From the NCBI RefSeq assembly GCF_013403985.1, contig NZ_JABFDF010000002.1, positions 124,001 to 188,000 on the forward strand: a stretch of DNA of 64,000 nt, given 5' to 3'. The notes under the pieces were generated by a model, which saw only the letters and a program-made list of their open reading frames with translations, did no database searches and was not told the origin of the DNA. Of this stretch, positions 1-7,197 are shown piece after piece. Each line of letters starts with the position of its first letter. Positions within the stretch are counted from its first letter, which is position 1. A program made the position numbers and the translations under genes. Source of the DNA: Winogradskyella ludwigii (GTDB lineage: Bacteria; Bacteroidota; Bacteroidia; Flavobacteriales; Flavobacteriaceae).

Positions 1-559
1 AAACTAGCATTAAAATAATAGTCATAACACCAGGAACAAACATGTACACACTTTTTAATTCTGGATTATAAACCATACGTGTTTGTGGTATAATTTGATA
101 AGTAATGGTGATGTCTTTGTTCAATTCTTTTTGATATTGTTGAAGAATAGCATTTACATAATTACTTATGGTATTTGCTGTATTTGGGTCTGTTGCATCA
201 GTAATAATTTGGACTGTGGCTTTATTATCTTTGATTAAGTTTTTACTGAAATCTTTCTCAAAATTTAAAACGGCTTTTACTTTTCCTTTTTTGAAAATCG
301 TTTCAATATCAGATTCCCTTTCAATAAATTGATTAATACTGAAATATTTTGAAGCTGAAATTTTATTTATTATTTCTTCGGTTGTAGTATCTTTTGAATG
401 GTCTAAAATGGCAATATCTACATTATTGATTTCATTGGTAATGGCAAAACCGAAGAGCATTATTTGGGCAATTGGCATGCCGAAAAGGATAAACAATGAG
501 CGTCTATCTCTAAAAATGTGGTAGAATTCTTTTTTTATGAAACCTATGAATCTTTTCAT
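1..559 (-). CDS. ABC-2 type transporter permease, partial (3' end outside window)
   Basis: The reading frame is open from an ATG at 559 to the window edge (186 codons). The N-terminus is basic (MKRFIGFIKKEFYHIFRDRR), followed by one membrane segment ending near ITNE and then a long hydrophilic extracytoplasmic part. The next membrane segment begins at VYMFVPGVMTIILMLV, where the window ends. This is the layout of YhhJ/YbhR-type ABC-2 permeases, which form the membrane channel of a tripartite drug-type exporter. It lies downstream of two ABC ATPases, an adaptor and a TolC protein on the same strand, so it is probably the channel of that system. It is separated from the ATPase gene by an inserted GxxExxY gene. 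The substrate is unknown. Confidence 0.85.
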   Translation of the reverse strand, partial: MKRFIGFIKKEFYHIFRDRRSLFILFGMPIAQIMLFGFAITNEINNVDIAILDHSKDTTTEEIINKISASKYFSINQFIERESDIETIFKKGKVKAVLNFEKDFSKNLIKDNKATVQIITDATDPNTANTISNYVNAILQQYQKELNKDITITYQIIPQTRMVYNPELKSVYMFVPGVMTIILMLV

Positions 560-636
560 GCTTTATTCCTGCGAAAGCAAGAATCTTTTAATTATTAATA
601 CTTATTATCTCTGGTAGATTATCTTTATTTGTTTCT

Positions 637-720
637 CGCATATTACGCAGATACTCGCAGATTTCTTTTTATTATGATTACGAGTACTTTTTCTGCGTAA
701 ATCAGCGAAATCTGCGTGAT
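637..720. repeat. CGCAGAT-type intergenic repeat, inverted pair
   Basis: The left arm (637-665) carries repeated units of the form ACGCAGATACTCGCAGATTT. The right arm (about 692-720) carries the same units on the opposite strand (CTGCGTAAATCAGCGAAATC, then TGCGTGAT). The core word recurs at a spacing of roughly 10-12 bases. Related copies lie at 1150-1177 and 3836-3864, so this is a dispersed intergenic element rather than a gene-specific terminator. Its function is unknown. Confidence 0.7.
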
Positions 721-731
721 ACTATTTTTTT

Positions 732-1118
732 TTATAATCCGTTTACTTTTCTAAAAATTCCTTTTGGAATATCATCAACATTGAAATTCACTAAAATTCC
801 TAGCTTTAATTCTGACATCTTTAAATAAGTTAAAACTTGTTTATGATGCACTTTTGCTAAAGTTTCAACTGATTTAATTTCTATTATGACTTTATTATCT
901 ATTAATAAATCTAACCTAAAGCCTGATTCTAATTCAATACTATCATAAAATATTGGTAAAGTAACTTGCCTTCTAACATTTAATCCTTCTTTTTCTAATT
1001 CATAGCTTAAAACAGTTTCATAAACTGATTCTAATAAACCTGGACCTAATTCATTGTAGACTTTAAAAATTGCTCCTCTGATTAGGTAGGATATTTCGTT
1101 TTCTGTTTTTTCTGCCAT
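732..1118 (-). CDS. GxxExxY protein
   Basis: This 128-aa protein contains the family signature GLLESVY and the following basic/acidic patches (DLLIDNKVIIEIKSVE), which resemble a PD-(D/E)XK-like nuclease core (D...EIK). The function of the family is not established. The frame stays open further upstream, but that extension would use a TTG codon and would translate a copy of the CGCAGAT repeat, so the ATG at 1118 (MAEKTENEIS) is the better start. The gene interrupts an efflux operon, between an ABC ATPase and the permease, and has repeat copies on both sides. This suggests it arrived as an insertion. Confidence 0.85.
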   Translation of the reverse strand: MAEKTENEISYLIRGAIFKVYNELGPGLLESVYETVLSYELEKEGLNVRRQVTLPIFYDSIELESGFRLDLLIDNKVIIEIKSVETLAKVHHKQVLTYLKMSELKLGILVNFNVDDIPKGIFRKVNGL

Positions 1119-1149
1119 AATTATTTGTTTTACTTTTCTATAATTCTCC

Positions 1150-1177
1150 CGCAGATTTCGCAAATACTCGCAGATTT
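1150..1177. repeat. CGCAGAT-type intergenic repeat, second copy
   Basis: The sequence reads CGCAGATTTCGCAAATACTC followed by another CGCAGATTT. It lies immediately upstream of the GxxExxY start codon and matches the repeat pair downstream of that gene. Confidence 0.65.
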
Positions 1178-1224
1178 TTTTAGTTACTCTTCTGCCTAAA
1201 TAATTGAAATCCTCAGGAACCTAT

Positions 1225-1953
1225 TTACCCACGAGCTAGTTTTAAAAACACATCATTCATATTATCTACATTAAACTGTTCTTTTAATTTCTTTGGTGTA
1301 TCTAAAGCTTCAATTTTTCCGTTTACCATAATGGAAACTCGGTCGCAATATTCGGCTTCATCCATGTAATGTGTGGTAACAAAAACAGTTGTGCCTTGGT
1401 TAGCTGCTTTATAAATCATTTCCCAAAATTGACGTCTTGTAATTGGGTCTACGCCTCCTGTTGGTTCATCTAAAAACACAATTTTTGGGTCGTGAAGTAA
1501 GGCTACTGAAAAAGATAGTTTTTGTTTCCATCCTAATGGTAAAGCACCAACCAGTTTATTAGCAACTTCTTCTAAGCCTAACTCTTCAATTAATATTGAT
1601 GCTTTTTCTTTGATTCGTTTTCTTGTTAATCCATAAATGCCTCCAAAGAATGTGATGTTTTCTTTAACTGTTAAATCGTCATACAGCGCAAATTTCTGAC
1701 TCATGTAACCAATATTTTTCTTGATGTTCTCTGCATTAGTAAACACATCGAAACCTGCAACATTAGCTTTTCCCGATGTTGGTTTCGAAATCCCAATCAG
1801 CATTTTCATAGCAGTTGTTTTTCCTGCTCCATTTGCACCTAAGAATCCGAAAATTTCGCCTTTTTCAACATTAAAAGTTATAGCATTTACGGCTGTAAAA
1901 TCTCCAAACATTTTGGTTAATTGGTCTACTTGTATGACGTTGCTATTTTTCAT
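1225..1953 (-). CDS. ABC transporter ATP-binding protein (YhhJ/YbhF-type exporter)
   Basis: This is a 242-aa cytoplasmic ATPase with Walker A GANGAGKT (about residues 39-46), Walker B IVFLDEPTGGVDP and an H-loop TTHYMDEAEYCD. The signature loop reads LPLGWKQKLS instead of LSGGxxQ. To my knowledge this departure is common in the second nucleotide-binding unit of YbhF/RbbA-like exporters, so it is not evidence of decay. The gene is the second ATPase in the operon and presumably pairs with the product of 2024-2926 to drive the ABC-2 permease. It is separated from the upstream ATPase gene by a 70-bp gap holding a near-perfect inverted repeat. Confidence 0.9.
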   Translation of the reverse strand: MKNSNVIQVDQLTKMFGDFTAVNAITFNVEKGEIFGFLGANGAGKTTAMKMLIGISKPTSGKANVAGFDVFTNAENIKKNIGYMSQKFALYDDLTVKENITFFGGIYGLTRKRIKEKASILIEELGLEEVANKLVGALPLGWKQKLSFSVALLHDPKIVFLDEPTGGVDPITRRQFWEMIYKAANQGTTVFVTTHYMDEAEYCDRVSIMVNGKIEALDTPKKLKEQFNVDNMNDVFLKLARG

Positions 1954-1971
1954 TTGTTTTACTTTATCTCA

Positions 1972-2015
1972 TCGAGCACAGTCGAGATGTATTAATAGTT
2001 CTCGACTGCGCTCGA
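1972..2015. repeat. inverted repeat with 16-bp arms (TCGAGCRCAGTCGAGA type)
   Basis: The left arm TCGAGCACAGTCGAGA (1972-1987) and right arm TCTCGACTGCGCTCGA (2000-2015) pair at 15 of 16 positions around a 12-nt loop. The hairpin lies between two co-directional ABC genes and has no U-tract. It is more GC-rich than its surroundings and resembles the short palindromic intergenic repeats scattered through flavobacterial genomes. It could stabilise or separate segments of the operon mRNA. Confidence 0.75.
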
Positions 2016-2023
2016 ACAGACAT

Positions 2024-2926
2024 CTATTTCGCTAATTCCATAAAGGTATCTTCAATGGTTGCTACTGTTTTATCAATATGAATGTTTGATAAATTTTTAG
2101 CTTCTAAATACACTTTTAAATCTTCGGGATTAAAATCCGTTCTCTTATCTGTGTAATGCACAAACTCACCAAAAGGATAAACGCTATGGTTAAACTCATA
2201 GGCATTTAAAGCGCTAATAAGTTGATACATATTATTAGCACGGACGTTATAAATTTGTTTCGGGTAATGTTTTACAATCTCCTGTGGTGTATCAATCTGC
2301 AAGATTTCACCATCTTGAATTAAAGCAATTCTATCACACAAAGCAGCTTCATCCATATATGGCGTAGATACTAAAATGGTGATGTTTTTTTGTTGTAATC
2401 GCTTTAGCATTTCCCAAAATTCTTTTCTAGAAACTGGGTCTACTCCTGTGGTTGGCTCATCTAAAAACAACACCTTTGGTTTGTGGATTAAGGCACAACA
2501 TAAAGCGAGTTTTTGTTTCATTCCTCCAGATAACTTCCCTGCTCTTCTATCTTTAAAAGGCTCTAATTGAACATAGATTTCCTTTATTAAATCGTAGTTC
2601 TCTTCGATGGTTGTGCCAAATATCGTTGCGAAAAAGTTTAGATTTTCTTCTACTGTTAAATCTTGATACAGAGAAAATTTCCCTGGCATATAGCCCACAC
2701 TATTTCTGATTTTTTTATAGTCTGAAACCACATCAAAACCAGCAACCGTTGCAGAACCTTCATTAGCAATTAAGAGCGTTGTTAAAATTCTAAACAATGT
2801 TGTCTTTCCGGCACCATCAGGACCAATTAACCCAAAGAGTTCGCCTTCTTTCACATTAAAAGAGATGTTCTCTAAAGCTTTTACGCTTTTATAAGATTTT
2901 GATATGTTTGAAACTGTGATACTCAT
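2024..2926 (-). CDS. ABC transporter ATP-binding protein
   Basis: This 300-aa ATPase has Walker A GPDGAGKT (near residue 37), a canonical signature LSGGMKQKL, Walker B VLFLDEPTTGVDP and an H-loop region STPYMDEAALCD, in which the usual histidine position reads proline. A C-terminal extension of about 80 residues follows the nucleotide-binding domain. The start codon overlaps the stop of the upstream adaptor gene by 4 bp (ATGA at 2923-2926), so the two are translationally coupled. It is best read as the first nucleotide-binding subunit of a YhiI-YhhJ or YbhGFSR-like multidrug exporter. Confidence 0.9.
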   Translation of the reverse strand: MSITVSNISKSYKSVKALENISFNVKEGELFGLIGPDGAGKTTLFRILTTLLIANEGSATVAGFDVVSDYKKIRNSVGYMPGKFSLYQDLTVEENLNFFATIFGTTIEENYDLIKEIYVQLEPFKDRRAGKLSGGMKQKLALCCALIHKPKVLFLDEPTTGVDPVSRKEFWEMLKRLQQKNITILVSTPYMDEAALCDRIALIQDGEILQIDTPQEIVKHYPKQIYNVRANNMYQLISALNAYEFNHSVYPFGEFVHYTDKRTDFNPEDLKVYLEAKNLSNIHIDKTVATIEDTFMELAK

Positions 2927-3819
2927 TCTGCATTATTTAGCCATAGTTCGGCAGGCATTCCAATTTTTAGGCTTCCATCATTTTTAACATCGACTTTTAC
3001 AGCGTAAACTAATGCTACTCGTTCTTCTTTAGTTTGAATAATTTTTGGCGTAAATTCTGCTTCGGACGCTATCCAACTAATCTTACCTTTATAAGACTTC
3101 ATGGTGTCTGCGTCGTCTATTTTCACGGTTACTTCCTGCCCTATTTTTAAATTGGCTAATTGTGTTTCACTAATATAAACTCGCAGTTGCATTGTTGTTA
3201 AATCAGCAATTTTGTAGAGCGGTTTTCCAAATGCAGTAATCTCATTTGGTTCTGCGTATTTGGTTAAAACTGTTCCGTGAGTTGGATTAATAATTTTGCT
3301 TTTCTCAATCTGGTCATCAATTTGTTTTAACTGTACATCAATTGATTTAAGTTCATTAACGACAGGTGCATTTTGAATTTCAACACTTCTAATTTGATTT
3401 TTAATCACATCAATTTCACCAGAAACATCATCTAATTGTTTTTGTGTACCTGCATTATCTTTTATTAAGTTTTGAGCTCTTGTTTTATTAGTGTTCGCTG
3501 TTCTTAATCTTGAATTTAACACACTTATTTGAGATAAAACTCCTTTTGATTTTGAACTGATTACTGCTTTAGATACTTCTAATTGTTCGCGTTTAAATGA
3601 CAACGGTATGGTATCTATATACCCAATAAATTGAGCTTTTTGAAGTATATCACCTTCCTCTAGATTAAACTGCATTAGTTTCCCATTGTTTTCTGCTGAA
3701 ATGGTAATTTCGGTGGCTTCGAAGTTTCCGTAGCCATCTGCTTTTACGTTATCATTTCCGCAAGAAAATAGACTTGTTGCAATAATGGTTGTTGCTAATA
3801 TGTGTTTATAGTATTTCAT
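2923..3819 (-). CDS. HlyD/EmrA-family periplasmic adaptor lipoprotein
   Basis: The protein is 298 aa. It begins with a lipoprotein signal (MKYYKHILATTIIATSLFSC, lipobox LFSC at about residue 20). A biotinyl-lipoyl-like half (FEATEITISAENNGKLMQF, then GDILQKAQFIGYID) precedes a coiled-coil hairpin of about 100 residues (roughly 75-165). The second lipoyl half (INPTHGTVLTKYAEPNE) and a beta-barrel with the VTVKIDD segment follow. This is the membrane fusion protein that links the ABC permease to TolC. The lipid anchor places it on the periplasmic face of a membrane. The gene lies between tolC and the ATPases. Confidence 0.9.
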   Translation of the reverse strand: MKYYKHILATTIIATSLFSCGNDNVKADGYGNFEATEITISAENNGKLMQFNLEEGDILQKAQFIGYIDTIPLSFKREQLEVSKAVISSKSKGVLSQISVLNSRLRTANTNKTRAQNLIKDNAGTQKQLDDVSGEIDVIKNQIRSVEIQNAPVVNELKSIDVQLKQIDDQIEKSKIINPTHGTVLTKYAEPNEITAFGKPLYKIADLTTMQLRVYISETQLANLKIGQEVTVKIDDADTMKSYKGKISWIASEAEFTPKIIQTKEERVALVYAVKVDVKNDGSLKIGMPAELWLNNAE

Positions 3820-3835
3820 TTTTCTCTTATTTTAT

Positions 3836-3864
3836 CCCGCAAATTCCACAAATATTCGCAGATT
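3836..3864. repeat. CGCAGAT-type intergenic repeat, third copy
   Basis: The sequence is degenerate: CCGCAAATTCCACAAATATT followed by CGCAGATTTT. It fills the gap between tolC and the adaptor gene and is related to the copies at 637-720 and 1150-1177. Confidence 0.55.
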
Positions 3865-5115
3865 TTATTGTCCTTTAATGATGTTGTAATTTGCTTTTGC
3901 GAGTTGTAATTGAATTCTATGTTTAATTAAGGTGTTTTCGTCTTCGTATAAATTAGTGAGTTCTGTAATGTAAGCCGATGATGTTATTACACCATTTTTA
4001 AGTTGCGAATCTGCAGATTTAAGCACTTCTTTTCTAAGGCTAATAATCTCTAAGTCTGAGTTGATAAAACTTTCAATTTTCTCTATTTCGTTTTGTTGTT
4101 CATTTAATTCAATGTTTGTATTTAGCTTGAAAATCTCAGTTTCATTATCTACAATTTCTTTATTGATAGCTAAAGATTGACGTTGCTTTTTGTTGGCATT
4201 CCAATCGAATACATTCCAGTTTAATTTGATACCAGTAGTATAAAATGCTTGAAACGAATTATCGAGCATATTTAAACCAGGATTACCATAACCACCTGTT
4301 GCAAAGCCTAATAGTTTTGGTGCATTTTGCTTAGATAAAAGACTTTCTGAATTTTCAATTTCTTCTTTTTTAAGTTGAAATAAATCTAGTTCTGGTCTTT
4401 TTAATTCGGTTTTAATTTCAGTTTCTATTAAAGGCTTTTTTAATACTATAGAAGCGTTTATAGGCTGACTAATTAAACTAGAAAGGGACTGAATGAGTGT
4501 TCCTTTATTGCTTTGAAGCTCTTTAAATTGTTGATTTATTTTTAATAATTCGGTTTCCAAAACTTTATCTGACGTTGGTAAAACCACTCCATATTTAATG
4601 CCTGATTGCACTTCTTTTAGTTTGGCTTCTAATTGTTCTTTTTTTGCAGTTAATAACAATTGAGATTCTTGAGAAAGTAAAATAGAAAAATAGAGTTGAT
4701 TAATTTGCTGTTTTAATTGATATAAACTGACTTCAACTTGTTTCTGTTTCGTTTTTAACTGTGCCGATTTTAGGTTTAATGTCGCATCTGTTATTCCTCC
4801 ATTATAAATCAATTGATTTACCGATAATGTGGCTCTGTACTGGTCTTTATTTAAAGGTTCAATTCCAGACATTGCCAATGGAAACTCAATGACATCAGAT
4901 TGATATGTAGCTTGCGCATCAAAATTTAACTGTGGTAATTTTAATGTTGAAATCGCTTCTTTATCTAGCTTGTTTTGCGATTCAAAAAGCGCAGATTGCT
5001 TTGCTAACGGATAATTTTCTGTAACCAAACTATAACACTCCTCTAAAGTTAAGCTTTGCTGTGCTGAACTTAAAAGTGTAAATACCATTGCTAAAACTAT
5101 TAATAACTGTTTCAT
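3865..5115 (-). CDS. tolC: TolC-family outer membrane efflux protein
   Basis: This 416-aa protein has a cleavable signal peptide (MKQLLIVLAMVFTLLSSAQQ) and the OEP repeats of TolC: LTLEECYSLVTENYPLAKQS at the N-terminus and long amphipathic helices rich in Q, K and E. The second repeat contains LNWNVFDWNANKKQ and the terminal hairpin YITELTNLYEDEN. It forms the outer-membrane duct for the ABC exporter encoded just downstream. The gene follows tetR after a single base and precedes the adaptor by 45 bp. The symbol denotes family membership, not proven orthology with E. coli TolC. Confidence 0.9.
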   Translation of the reverse strand: MKQLLIVLAMVFTLLSSAQQSLTLEECYSLVTENYPLAKQSALFESQNKLDKEAISTLKLPQLNFDAQATYQSDVIEFPLAMSGIEPLNKDQYRATLSVNQLIYNGGITDATLNLKSAQLKTKQKQVEVSLYQLKQQINQLYFSILLSQESQLLLTAKKEQLEAKLKEVQSGIKYGVVLPTSDKVLETELLKINQQFKELQSNKGTLIQSLSSLISQPINASIVLKKPLIETEIKTELKRPELDLFQLKKEEIENSESLLSKQNAPKLLGFATGGYGNPGLNMLDNSFQAFYTTGIKLNWNVFDWNANKKQRQSLAINKEIVDNETEIFKLNTNIELNEQQNEIEKIESFINSDLEIISLRKEVLKSADSQLKNGVITSSAYITELTNLYEDENTLIKHRIQLQLAKANYNIIKGQ

Positions 5116-5116
5116 T

Positions 5117-5731
5117 TTAAACGTTCTTTATAGAATTTATAATAAAGTCTGCAACTTCAGTTTTTCGTTTTTCTATGAGTCCATTGTATGCTTCATCATC
5201 TGTATTTGTAAATGCCATAAGCAAAGGTTTGGCTACAAATGGAAATACATTTAGTGCCATAACATTCATAAATAATTGCTCTGCACTAATTGGTTTAAGA
5301 ATTCCGTCTTTGACTTCTTGGTTAACTTGTATTTTAAATTTTTCAATATTTGGAAACCCTAGATTGTTTTTCATTTTTAAAATAAACTCCGGATTTCTAT
5401 TCAACTCTTGTATTACGAATGCTGGTAAATAAGGATGCTTATCCATAAAAGCGATATAGTTAGACGTGAAGTTTCTTATTTTCTTTTCTATTGATGAATC
5501 ATCATTTAAAACTGCATTTAATTGCGGTGCCAATAATGAAAAGGCATTATTGAAAACGGCTTCAAACAACAACTGTTTATTTCTGTAATAATAATGAAGC
5601 ATGGCTTTGTTAATGCCTGCCTTATCTGCAATTTCTTGCATACGTGCTCCATCCATTCCCTTAGATTGAAATACATTTTTTGCTGCGTCTAATATTTGGA
5701 CTTCTGTATTTTCGTCTTTTGTTTTTTTCAT
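5117..5731 (-). CDS. TetR/AcrR-family transcriptional regulator
   Basis: The protein is 204 aa from the ATG at 5731. The frame extends upstream only through a TTG and would run into the operator. The N-terminal HTH reads ILDAAKNVFQSKGMDGARMQ then EIADKAGINKAMLHYYYRNK, the classic TetR pattern, followed by an all-helical ligand-binding domain. It is the first gene of the efflux operon, one base ahead of tolC. A perfect palindrome overlaps its own promoter, so autorepression relieved by the exported compound is the likely control. The ligand is unknown. Confidence 0.92.
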   Translation of the reverse strand: MKKTKDENTEVQILDAAKNVFQSKGMDGARMQEIADKAGINKAMLHYYYRNKQLLFEAVFNNAFSLLAPQLNAVLNDDSSIEKKIRNFTSNYIAFMDKHPYLPAFVIQELNRNPEFILKMKNNLGFPNIEKFKIQVNQEVKDGILKPISAEQLFMNVMALNVFPFVAKPLLMAFTNTDDEAYNGLIEKRKTEVADFIINSIKNV

Positions 5732-5745
5732 ATTAACTAAATGGT

Positions 5746-5761
5746 TTAACCAACTGGTTAA
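5746..5761. promoter_or_regulatory. candidate TetR operator
   Basis: The palindrome TTAACCA-AC-TGGTTAA has perfect 7-bp arms and ends 15 bp upstream of the tetR ATG. It lies immediately downstream of the predicted -7 element, so a bound repressor would block transcription initiation. A degenerate direct copy (TTAACTAAATGGTT) follows toward the gene at 5734-5747. Confidence 0.7.
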
Positions 5762-5790
5762 CAAATTTACAAAAAATAATCGAACATCAA
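5762..5790 (-). promoter_or_regulatory. predicted promoter of the tetR efflux operon
   Basis: On the minus strand TAAATTTG (5762-5769) matches the Bacteroidota -7 consensus TAnnTTTG. A TTG at 5788-5790, 18 bp upstream, can serve as the -33 element; it sits in the loop of the preceding terminator. The start point would fall inside the candidate operator. Confidence 0.6.
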
Positions 5791-5807
5791 TCTGTTCGAT
5801 TATTTTT
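5772..5807 (-). terminator. intrinsic terminator of the cydAB operon
   Basis: A perfect 15-bp stem (AAAAATAATCGAACA at 5772-5786 with its complement at 5793-5807) has a 6-nt loop and T-runs on both sides. It begins three bases past the stop of the 98-aa gene that ends the cyd operon. Confidence 0.85.
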
Positions 5808-5809
5808 AA

Positions 5810-6106
5810 TTACTTATTCAACTTCAAATATATCTTTTTTGCGAGCAGAAGTCCTAAAACTCCACCTAATGCAGACACTAACAAATTGATTGCTAAACGA
5901 AAAGCGTCAAAATCACCATCATTCATAATAGACCATGGGTCAAAACCTAATCGTCCAAACGTTTTAATTAATAACACACTTCCAAAGACACCAATCAAGG
6001 TATTCCCCTTAAAACCGAAAGTGTAGTTTTCATAAAACTTACCGAATATATTAGCAGAAATTATTCCAATTACAATACTGATTAATGAAATTAATGTACC
6101 TGTCAT
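5810..6106 (-). CDS. small multi-pass membrane protein in the cyd operon
   Basis: This 98-aa protein has three predicted membrane segments (MTGTLISLISIVIGIISANI, the stretch around TLIGVFGSVLLIKTF, and LLVSALGGVLGLLLAKKIYL) and a short soluble loop around DPWSIMNDGDFD. I do not recognise a family with confidence; the glycine pattern is loosely like GlsB/YeaQ-type small membrane proteins. It starts 15 bp after the cydB stop and is followed at once by a strong terminator, so it is probably co-transcribed with cydAB. A role in oxidase assembly or stability is possible from context only. Confidence 0.7.
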   Translation of the reverse strand: MTGTLISLISIVIGIISANIFGKFYENYTFGFKGNTLIGVFGSVLLIKTFGRLGFDPWSIMNDGDFDAFRLAINLLVSALGGVLGLLLAKKIYLKLNK

Positions 6107-6121
6107 GATCGTATGAATATT

Positions 6122-7195
6122 CTAATGTCCATAATCCATATTATCAATTTTTCCGCTCATCAATCTTTTTTGTATAATAAAGTAAACAACAATTAAAGCA
6201 AACCCAATAATTCCCCAAGTTAAAGCCACAGATAAACCATATTCTGACGCAGACGTGTTGTAAATGGTAAGATGCTCGTGCACATCATTAACTGATGGCA
6301 ATATTACAGGAAATAAAGATGCCAGCGATGATGCAATTCCGCCAATAATTAATAGAGATGATAACGCAAAAGCATGACTATCTTTTTTGATTTTTTTAAT
6401 AAAAAAGAGCCCAATCAATCCTGTTAAATAAATCACCGGAAACACCATTAAATAGGGTTTTTCACTAAAATTATCTAAAGAATTAGGATTCACATATTGC
6501 CAAACAATTAAAGAAAAAACAGTAAGAACTGCGAGTGCTATATTTAATTTAAAAATCACACCTTTAAGCTTATTGTTTATAGATGAGTTTGTTTTTAGAA
6601 TTATCCAATTGGCACCATGAATTGCAAGCGTTACCACAGCAATTAAGCCTATAATAATTGTAAACCAATCTATAACACCTGGATGTTCTGTTAATGGACT
6701 AAAACTACTATCCCATAATGGTAAGAAAAAATAATGACCTTCGTGAGCAGAGACTCCATTTTCAACACTTCCTAAGTTTACACCTCTAACGATATTACCT
6801 AACGCGATGCCGAAAAACAAAGCCAATAATAAACTAGAAACACCAAAGGATTTATCCCAAATATCTTTCCACATTTGATATTTAAATTGTCCTCTAAATT
6901 CTAAACCAATCGCTCTAAAAACAATAAGCCATAAAACGATTATTAATGGTAAATAAAACCCACTAAACACAGACGCATAAAATGTAGGGAACGCCATAAA
7001 AAGCATACCTCCTGCAGCCACTAACCAAACTTCATTAGAATCCCAAAATAGACCAGCTGATTTTGTAATGACTTCTTTGTCCTTTTCTTCCTTAGCAAAG
7101 AATAAATGAATGATTCCTGCTCCAAAATCGTAACCATCTAAAACAAAAAACACTGCTAAAACAATACCTATTGCTATGTACCAAAATAATTCCAT
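6122..7195 (-). CDS. cydB: cytochrome bd quinol oxidase subunit II
   Basis: The protein is 357 aa and multi-pass, with the conserved N-terminus IGIVLAVFFVLDGYDFGAGI and the W58-region motif SNEVWLVAAGGMLFMAFP. CydB pairs with CydA to form the inner-membrane bd oxidase, which oxidises quinol and reduces oxygen to water with high affinity. The ATG lies 2 bp after the stop of the full-length cydA frame, as expected for an intact cydAB pair. Its length and motifs look normal. Confidence 0.95.
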   Translation of the reverse strand: MELFWYIAIGIVLAVFFVLDGYDFGAGIIHLFFAKEEKDKEVITKSAGLFWDSNEVWLVAAGGMLFMAFPTFYASVFSGFYLPLIIVLWLIVFRAIGLEFRGQFKYQMWKDIWDKSFGVSSLLLALFFGIALGNIVRGVNLGSVENGVSAHEGHYFFLPLWDSSFSPLTEHPGVIDWFTIIIGLIAVVTLAIHGANWIILKTNSSINNKLKGVIFKLNIALAVLTVFSLIVWQYVNPNSLDNFSEKPYLMVFPVIYLTGLIGLFFIKKIKKDSHAFALSSLLIIGGIASSLASLFPVILPSVNDVHEHLTIYNTSASEYGLSVALTWGIIGFALIVVYFIIQKRLMSGKIDNMDYGH

Positions 7196-7197
7196 AA

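Noticed and set aside
1119..1163. Longer start for the GxxExxY protein
   Set aside because: It would need a TTG and would translate a copy of the CGCAGAT repeat; the ATG at 1118 gives the usual family N-terminus.
1520..1600. Degenerate ABC signature LPLGWKQ as a sign of decay
   Set aside because: This form is, to my knowledge, normal for one of the two ATPase units in YbhF/RbbA-like exporters; Walker motifs are intact.
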